A stretch of DNA of 14,536 nt from Deltaproteobacteria bacterium (GTDB taxonomy: Bacteria; Myxococcota_A; UBA796; GCA-2862545): assembly GCA_019307545.1 (NCBI GenBank), contig JAFDJI010000028.1, forward strand, positions 1-14,536. Direction: 5' to 3'. The stretch's first letter is position 1, and each line of letters starts with the position of its first letter. Positions 7,420 to 12,646 of the stretch are shown in pieces. The notes under the pieces were generated by a model. The model worked only from the letters and a program-made list of their open reading frames with translations. It was not told where the DNA came from and searched no databases. Position numbers and translations under genes: made by a program.

Positions 7420-8162
7420 TGTTCGAGGAAGCCCTCCAGTCCAGCAGCATCGGGGTCCTGGTGTGGACCGCGCTGGCGCTGGGCTTCCTCCACACCGTGC
7501 TTGGGCCCGATCACTACGTGCCCTTCGCCGCCCTGGCGCGCGCCGAGGGGTGGTCCCGCCGACGGACCGCAGCGATCAGTGGGATCTGCGGTCTCGGCCA
7601 TGTTTTCGGTTCGGTGGCCATCGCCGGCGCCCTGATCCTGCTGGGGACCGCGGCACAGGGTTGGGAGCAGACCGGGTGGGCCGCACTGCACGAGGTGCGT
7701 GGGGACGTGGTCGCGTGGGCGCTGGTGGGCGTGGGCGCCGCCTATGGCTTGTGGGGGGTGCGCCGTGCCCTTCGCGGGCGGGTTCATACCCACCGCCACG
7801 CGCATGCCGACGGGCACGTGCACGACCACCACCATGACCACCACCACGACCACGTCCACCTTCACAAAGACCGGGCCGCCCGGGTCACCCCTTGGGTGCT
7901 CTTCATCCTCTTCGTCTTCGGCCCCTGCGAGTCCCTCATCCCCCTCATGCTGGCCGCCCAGGGGCTTGGAGGATTGAGCGCCACCGTGCTCACCGCCGGT
8001 GCCTTCACGGTGTCCACCGTCGGCACCATCCTGGTAACGGTCGCGCTCCTCCAGGCCGGGATCGACCTGGTTCCGCTGGGTCGGCTCGAGCGGTGGACCC
8101 ACGCCGCCGCCGGGATGTCGCTGGTGGCCTGTGGCGCTGCGATCGGGGTCCTGGGTCTGTAG
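7416..8162 (+). CDS. NicO/RcnA-like (UreH-type) metal transporter with His-rich loop
   Basis: This is a 248-aa membrane protein with six or so hydrophobic segments. The first carries GFLHTVLGPDHYVPF (residues 23-37), matching the HxxxxxDH-type metal-binding motif of nickel/cobalt permeases, and a later one carries FGPCESLIPLM (168-178), typical of the NicO/UreH-like superfamily. Between them a soluble loop (124-150) holds 15 histidines in 27 residues (HDHHHDHHHDHVHLH), as in the efflux protein RcnA and in NiCoT-type proteins. Transport of a divalent metal such as nickel, cobalt or zinc across the inner membrane is therefore likely; direction and metal are not determined. The ATG at 7416 overlaps the antiporter stop, with a second ATG at 7419. 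Coupling to a proton antiporter suggests a joint ion homeostasis role. No urease or hydrogenase gene is in view. Confidence 0.8.
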   Translation: MMFEEALQSSSIGVLVWTALALGFLHTVLGPDHYVPFAALARAEGWSRRRTAAISGICGLGHVFGSVAIAGALILLGTAAQGWEQTGWAALHEVRGDVVAWALVGVGAAYGLWGVRRALRGRVHTHRHAHADGHVHDHHHDHHHDHVHLHKDRAARVTPWVLFILFVFGPCESLIPLMLAAQGLGGLSATVLTAGAFTVSTVGTILVTVALLQAGIDLVPLGRLERWTHAAAGMSLVACGAAIGVLGL

Positions 8163-8188
8163 CGTCAGCAAACCGCTGCACGGGCCTG

Positions 8189-8878
8189 CTAGAGCCTACG
8201 CTTCTTGTCGCCCTTCGGTACTACGTCTTCGGGCCCTTCGGGCGGTTCATCCCCCTTGGGCGGTGCGCCCTTGCTACGGAACATCTTCTTGAGACGTTCC
8301 AGTTCGGCGCGAGCCTTGGCCTCCCGGAGCAGGCCCTCCTGGCCCACCCGAGCCCGGTTGCGCACGCTCTGCGCGGCCTCGAGCGCCGCCTCGGCGTCGG
8401 CGAAGGGATCGCGCACCCGGCGCGAGAGGTCTGGGCGCACGTCATCGGGGGCCGCGGCATCGCCGGCTGCTTGGGTGGCAGGCTCCTTCACCCCCCGCGC
8501 GGCACGGGCGCGCCGCAGCGCTTCCTCTGCAGCGCTGAACGGGTCGCTGGCCGTCGCCGCTGGGATCGGTGGGGGTTCGTCCTCGGCCCCACGCACCCGG
8601 CGGGCCTGCTCCAGCACAGCCTTGGCGTCGGCCAGAGGGTCAGCAGGCTCGAGGGATTCCGCAACGGGCTCCGGCTGATCCACTGCGGGCTCGGGCTGGT
8701 CCTCGGCAACCCCGTCCGGTAGGGCGTCCGCGTCTTCTCCCACCAACGCCGCGGCGCGTTCCAACGCCGCCTCCGTCTCGGAGAGGAGGTGTTCCAGGGC
8801 AGCCAGGTCATTGTCCTCCAGGGACTCGGCCGGCTCCGGCGGCGCATCCGCGCCTTGTTTCGGCTTCTCGGGTGACAT
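8189..8878 (-). CDS. acidic protein with three DPF-type internal repeats, unknown function
   Basis: I do not recognise this 229-aa protein. It is acidic and Ala/Glu/Pro-rich with no signal peptide or membrane segment, so it is probably cytoplasmic. Three copies of a helix-forming unit recur: ADPLADAKAVLEQARRVRG (79-97), SDPFSAAEEALRRARAARG (111-129) and RDPFADAEAALEAAQSVRN (156-174). A more distant related stretch (SETEAALERAAALVG) lies at 33-47. The C-terminus is a charged helix (AKARAELERLKKMFRSKG) followed by a basic tail KGDKKRRL. The ATG at 8878 has GGGAGGG eight bases upstream. It begins 24 bases after the porin-like gene on the same strand and is probably co-transcribed with it. A scaffold or adaptor built of short repeated helices is a guess. 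Confidence 0.65.
   Translation of the reverse strand: MSPEKPKQGADAPPEPAESLEDNDLAALEHLLSETEAALERAAALVGEDADALPDGVAEDQPEPAVDQPEPVAESLEPADPLADAKAVLEQARRVRGAEDEPPPIPAATASDPFSAAEEALRRARAARGVKEPATQAAGDAAAPDDVRPDLSRRVRDPFADAEAALEAAQSVRNRARVGQEGLLREAKARAELERLKKMFRSKGAPPKGDEPPEGPEDVVPKGDKKRRL
8357..8644 (-). repeat. three imperfect internal peptide repeats (DPF-A-AEAAL type)
   Basis: The three ~19-residue units at 8588-8644, 8492-8548 and 8357-8413 share the pattern [SAR]DP[FL]xxAxxALxxAxxVR. Spacing between units is about 32 and 45 residues and is filled by Pro/Ala-rich linker, so they are separate modules and not one continuous coiled coil. Confidence 0.6.
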
Positions 8879-8902
8879 TGTGGGCGCCCTCCCGCCCGCA
8901 GC

Positions 8903-9565
8903 CTACCCCACGGCGAAGGTGCCGCGGCGACGACCGCCTACAGCGCCACCTGGGCCTGCAGCCGGAGCCGCAACCCGTCCTCGGAACCCGTCGTCGGCGT
9001 GCGCCGACCCCACCCCCGTCGCGAAGCTGGCACGGGCGTTGGAGCCCGCGAACACCCCGATCGCCCAGCCAAAACGGTCCTCTCCCGGTTTGCCGTCGGA
9101 GGCCATCAATCCAAGCTGCCTCTCCGCACCGAAGAACCGGGTCGCGATCGGCCAATCCACCAGGAGCAGGCTCGCGAAGGACTGCGCCCGATACCGGGTC
9201 CACGGCACCTTGAACTGGCCGACCTTCAGGGAGATGTCTCTGCCCAGGCCGACCTGTCCCCAGAGGTCCATCAGCTCCAGCGCACCGGGCTGGGTGTTGA
9301 GCTGGAACCCCGTACGCAACCGGCCGTCGAGCAGGTCCGTGTCCACGAGCAGGCGAACGCGGCGAAAACGGAGGGTCTCCACCGGCGCCCAGTCGTCGTC
9401 GGATCGGAGGTCGAGGTTGGCCTGAACCTGGCCGACGAAGCGAAGGCGGAGGGAGTTGCCGGCCTGGTCCTCCATCACGAAGGGACCCGGAACGACCAGC
9501 GCGTCGGACGGACCATCGGTTGGTTCGGCGGCACCGGCGAGGGACAGCAGGAGAAGTCCGAGCAT
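8903..9565 (-). CDS. short OprO/OprP-type (phosphate-selective family) porin, probably frameshifted or truncated
   Basis: From the ATG at 9565 the 220-aa product starts with a short signal peptide (MLGLLLLSLAGAA). The rest resembles the N-terminal half of the porin O/P family: NSLRLRFVGQVQANLDL (37-53), LRFRRVRLLVDTDLL (65-79), LKVGQFKVPWTRYRAQ (113-128) and ATRFFGAERQLG (141-152). The family usually runs to about 350-450 residues, so half the barrel is missing. The last ~27 residues (from FRGRVAAPAAG on) are Gly/Arg-rich and unlike a barrel. In the +1 frame the same DNA ends with a plausible final strand, GLRLRLQAQVAL-stop at 8938, so the reading frame was probably lost near 8980-8992. Upstream in-frame codons reach 9676 but do not look like signal sequence. 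The acidic repeat protein follows 24 bases downstream. It may be a pseudogene. Confidence 0.65.
   Translation of the reverse strand: MLGLLLLSLAGAAEPTDGPSDALVVPGPFVMEDQAGNSLRLRFVGQVQANLDLRSDDDWAPVETLRFRRVRLLVDTDLLDGRLRTGFQLNTQPGALELMDLWGQVGLGRDISLKVGQFKVPWTRYRAQSFASLLLVDWPIATRFFGAERQLGLMASDGKPGEDRFGWAIGVFAGSNARASFATGVGSAHADDGFRGRVAAPAAGPGGAVGGRRRGTFAVG
8938..8976 (-). other. out-of-frame outer-membrane beta-strand at the end of the porin gene
   Basis: Read one base out of register from the porin frame, codons 8976 to 8941 give GLRLRLQAQVAL and TAG at 8940-8938. Alternating residues and a terminal hydrophobic residue fit a C-terminal beta-signal of an outer-membrane protein, although the last residue is Leu and not the usual Phe. 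It resembles the first strand of the same protein (LRLRFVGQVQANL). It is best read as the lost true C-terminus. Confidence 0.5.
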
Positions 9566-9717
9566 GCGATCACCAGGAGGCCGGGCACCGCCCCTTACCG
9601 CTCCCGTCTCCGACACACCAGCAGGAGCTCCCGATTCTGGTGGAGGCACCCCACGCTCCGCGGGCCAGATAACCACAACCGGATAGGGGCACTGTCCGCG
9701 CCCTGGAGTGCCAGACC
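9566..9717. promoter_or_regulatory. divergent promoter region between the porin and the 950-aa secreted protein (inferred)
   Basis: These 152 bases must hold promoters for both neighbours if each is transcribed alone. I see only weak elements: a short inverted repeat CACCAG/CTGGTG at 9616-9621 and 9637-9642, and a GATAAC word near 9668-9673. GGAG at 9704-9707 is the likely ribosome site of the plus-strand gene. Control of two outer-membrane proteins from one region would fit joint regulation, but no operator can be named. Confidence 0.3.
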
Positions 9718-12570
9718 ATGTCCATGCTCACCGCCTTGCTCCTCTGCCAACTGGCCACAGCTCAGGACCAGCCCGCTGCCGAGGTCCTTGATGAGGCAAC
9801 CGCGCCGGAGACACCCGCTGCCGACGACACGCCGGCCCCAACGCCGCCAGGGGCCACCACCTCCCTCCGCCTGGTGACATCCGGTGGATCGAGGGGCATC
9901 GGCTCCGGAAGCTACCGGTTCTCGCTGGCTCAGCGCGTCGCCGAGCACCTTGCGTCGCAGAGTGGCGCGCTCCAGGCACTGGTGCCAACCCACGGTGCGC
10001 TCGCCCAGGGCCCCTTCGCGCTGCTGGCCGTCGATGGTCGGGTGGCCACCCTGCTCGACCTCGTCGGCGGAGAGGTCACCTGCACCGAGCCCGAACGCGG
10101 CAGCGCATTGCGGACGGAGACCGAGTGGCTCGTGGTCCCCGACGCAGCCACCACCCCCGGGTGGCTGGCCCTGGTGGCAGAACCGGGCAGCCCCGAGCCC
10201 GTGGCGGTGCGGCGGTGCACCGGGAGCGGTTCCGAAGCCCTGCTCGTGGCGCAGGACGGCCACCACGAGGACCCGGACTGGGCGCTGGAGAACTGGGAGT
10301 TCCGACTGGCCCTGCGCGGCGAGGTCACCGCCGAAGAGGCCACCAGTGGGGTCCAGTTCATCGGCATTCCCGCCAACGAAGCCTCCCGCCGGGTGGCGCT
10401 CTTGGAGCACCTGCTGACCGAGGATCCCGACGCCCGTTTCATCGATGCCGGTGCGTTCGTCGACGGGACCAGCAGCGTGCGGGACGGCGCCCTGTCGCTG
10501 CACCGCCCCCTCGGCTTCGCAGTGCTCGACCGCCTCGATCCGCTGGCGCTGGCCCCCGGCCGGACCGAGCTTGCGGGTGGTGCGCGCGTGTTTCTCGCTG
10601 AGGCCGCCGCCGCGGAGCTTCCGTACGTGGCGACCAACTGGGAGGCCGAGGACCCCGCGTTGTCGCTACCGGACGTCCTGATGCGAGAAGTCGAGACCGA
10701 AGCGGGCACCATACGGATCGCATTCCTGGGCATCGTCGACCCGGAGGTGCACACCTGGGCGCCCCAACTCGCTGTCGATGGGGTGACCCTGACCGACCCC
10801 GTCCCCGCGGCACGGGAGGCCATCGTCACCCTGCAGGCCAGCGCCACGCCGCCGGACGCGGTGGTGGTGCTGACCACCGCGGGTCCAGCGCTCCTGGCGT
10901 CGCTCCGCAGCGACTTGCACGGCGCCGACCTCCTCCTGGGAGACACCAGCGCCGAGACCGCTCGGGTCGCCTCCCTGGAGGCGACGCTCCGGCTCGGACC
11001 CGGGATGGATCCGCCCACCCCGGTCACCCTGCCCCTCGACGGCATCGCCATCGCCGATCTGGGTTTCGCCCGGGAGGGCGAGCGGTGGTCCCTGGTGAGC
11101 ACCACGGTGCAACCCCAACCGGTGCCGGGCGACCTGCCGCTCGATGCCGAGGTGCGGGAGCGGATCGGCCAGACCCGCGCAACGGAGTACCCGCCCCTCG
11201 ACCACCCCTTGCTCCCGGCCACCACGGAGGCCCCCAATTCGCCCCTCGACCAGGCGACCTGGGAGAAGCTGGTTTGTGAGGCGGTACGGGAGTACACGGA
11301 CGCCGACGCGGTCTTCCTACCCGAGCTGGCCCGGGGCGCGCCCATCCCCGGGCCGCTGACCGAGTTGCTCGCCGTCGACCGCCTGGCCATGCTCGACACC
11401 CTCGAGGTGCACCGAGTGCCGGGCGACCGCATGGAGCGGCTCCTCTTCAAGTCGTATGGGCTGGTGCCGGTGCACTGCGGCGCACCCCTCGGAGCGCGGT
11501 GGCCCAAGGCGCGCGGGCGCTACATCGAGGACGAGCGGGTGTACCGGATCGCGAGCACCGATCGTGCCCGCACCGCCACCGGCGTCGGGGGACTGCTCCA
11601 GGAGGCCTACTCGCCCTGGGCCCTGGACAAGCCCGGCCACAAGCCGGTTCTCGGTCCGGACGGCGAGCCGGTCACGCTGCGCACTGCGGTGCTCGAGACC
11701 CTGCGGACCCTGCGCGACGACCCCGCGGTCAATGATGTCATCGCCGAGTTGACCGCCCGCTCCGGCTCCGACCGGCCGCCGATGTGGCTGGCACGGGTAC
11801 GGTCCCTGTCCTTTCGGATCGAGCGGTTCCAGGGCACCGAGAACGACGCCTACGCGAACATCCCCGAGACCCTGGCCACCAGCCCCTCGTCGTTGACCCT
11901 CGGCGGCGACCTGGACGTGGCGCTGGACTACAGCAGCAGCCACCTGCTCTGGGACCTCCGCCTGCGCAGCAAGTACACCAGCCTCTCCACTGCCGACGAG
12001 TCGGGGCAGGAGACCGCGGACGACCTCAAGCCCTCCACCTCGGTGTCGTTGCCCGGCGCGGCGATCCCGGTGCCCGGGTTCCTCGACCTGATGCCCTACG
12101 GCGAGGTCTTCGTCGACAGCGAGATCACCCCCATCGAGAGCGACACCGACACCCTGCCGCGGCAGGCCGACCTGTGGTTCACCCTGGGCGTCTCAGCGAA
12201 GCGCAAGGGCATCGTGCGCGCGCTGCGGCTCGCCGGCTTCGGCCTGCGCGACCTGTCGACCCCCGACAAGGCGATGGAGTTCGGCGCGCGGCTGGAGTGG
12301 GAGACCCGCTACGTCTTCGGCCCCGGCCTGAAGTGGACCAGCGAGTGCGACGCGAGCGTCTACGGCAACACATCCGACCAGGACGACAGCGACCTGCGCT
12401 TCCGTGCCCTGCTCGACACCGCGATCGCACTGCCGCTTGCGCGCTACCTCGACATCTCCGTGTATGGGCAGGGCTTCCTCTTCCAGGGGCGGGTCCCCGA
12501 AACGTCCGACCTGGGTGCGGCCTGGACCATCGGGTTCTCCCTCGACGTGAGTGGCGCCTTCGAGCTGTAG
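9718..12570 (+). CDS. secreted 5'-nucleotidase/UshA-like protein lacking metal ligands, fused to a C-terminal outer-membrane beta-barrel
   Basis: This 950-aa protein starts with a signal peptide (MSMLTALLLCQLATA, cleavage before QDQ) and a Thr/Pro/Ala linker. Residues ~210-450 follow the order of the 5'-nucleotidase metallophosphatase domain: RRVALLEHLLTEDPDARFID, AGAFVDG, DRLDPLALAPGRTELAGG, LPYVATNW, IRIAFLGIVDPEVH, AVVVLTTAGP, DLLLGDTS. At each place where active enzymes have metal ligands (DAGD, GNHEFD, LTHxG, GGHTH) this one has DAGA, PGRTEL, LTTAG and GDTSA. Residues ~510-700 resemble the C-terminal nucleotidase domain (DADAVFLPELARG, IPGPLTELLAV, DTLEVHRVPGDRMERLL) without its NxGGxR. 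Residues ~725-950 alternate polar and hydrophobic residues and end in SLDVSGAFEL, as in an outer-membrane barrel. Residues 48-205 are unassigned. A surface-anchored binding protein is the likeliest role; phosphatase activity is unlikely. GGAG lies 10 bases upstream of the start. The family call rests on motif order only. Confidence 0.6.
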   Translation: MSMLTALLLCQLATAQDQPAAEVLDEATAPETPAADDTPAPTPPGATTSLRLVTSGGSRGIGSGSYRFSLAQRVAEHLASQSGALQALVPTHGALAQGPFALLAVDGRVATLLDLVGGEVTCTEPERGSALRTETEWLVVPDAATTPGWLALVAEPGSPEPVAVRRCTGSGSEALLVAQDGHHEDPDWALENWEFRLALRGEVTAEEATSGVQFIGIPANEASRRVALLEHLLTEDPDARFIDAGAFVDGTSSVRDGALSLHRPLGFAVLDRLDPLALAPGRTELAGGARVFLAEAAAAELPYVATNWEAEDPALSLPDVLMREVETEAGTIRIAFLGIVDPEVHTWAPQLAVDGVTLTDPVPAAREAIVTLQASATPPDAVVVLTTAGPALLASLRSDLHGADLLLGDTSAETARVASLEATLRLGPGMDPPTPVTLPLDGIAIADLGFAREGERWSLVSTTVQPQPVPGDLPLDAEVRERIGQTRATEYPPLDHPLLPATTEAPNSPLDQATWEKLVCEAVREYTDADAVFLPELARGAPIPGPLTELLAVDRLAMLDTLEVHRVPGDRMERLLFKSYGLVPVHCGAPLGARWPKARGRYIEDERVYRIASTDRARTATGVGGLLQEAYSPWALDKPGHKPVLGPDGEPVTLRTAVLETLRTLRDDPAVNDVIAELTARSGSDRPPMWLARVRSLSFRIERFQGTENDAYANIPETLATSPSSLTLGGDLDVALDYSSSHLLWDLRLRSKYTSLSTADESGQETADDLKPSTSVSLPGAAIPVPGFLDLMPYGEVFVDSEITPIESDTDTLPRQADLWFTLGVSAKRKGIVRALRLAGFGLRDLSTPDKAMEFGARLEWETRYVFGPGLKWTSECDASVYGNTSDQDDSDLRFRALLDTAIALPLARYLDISVYGQGFLFQGRVPETSDLGAAWTIGFSLDVSGAFEL

Positions 12571-12599
12571 CAGCAGACAGCCGCCACCAGAAACACGAA

Positions 12600-12631
12600 G
12601 GCCACCGCCGGTGCGATGACCGGCGGTGGCC
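12600..12631. terminator. perfect 13-bp hairpin between convergent genes
   Basis: GGCCACCGCCGGT (12600-12612), a six-base loop GCGATG, and its exact complement ACCGGCGGTGGCC (12619-12631) form a very stable stem in the 76-base gap between two convergent stop codons. On the minus strand the stem is followed by CTTCGTGTTTC, which is somewhat T-rich, so it suits the protease gene best. On the plus strand no T-run follows. It is most likely a shared bidirectional terminator. Confidence 0.75.
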
Positions 12632-12646
12632 CTACGGGACTACCCA

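Noticed and set aside
9566..9676. Upstream extension of the porin frame to 9676
   Set aside because: The 37 extra residues are Pro/Gly/Arg-rich, would precede the hydrophobic signal sequence and would block export. The ATG at 9565 places the signal peptide at the N-terminus.
9930..11507. A 525-codon minus-strand frame within the 950-aa gene
   Set aside because: It is Ser/Arg/Ala-rich with no recognisable motif and lies antisense to a frame with signal peptide, ordered domain motifs and normal codon bias.
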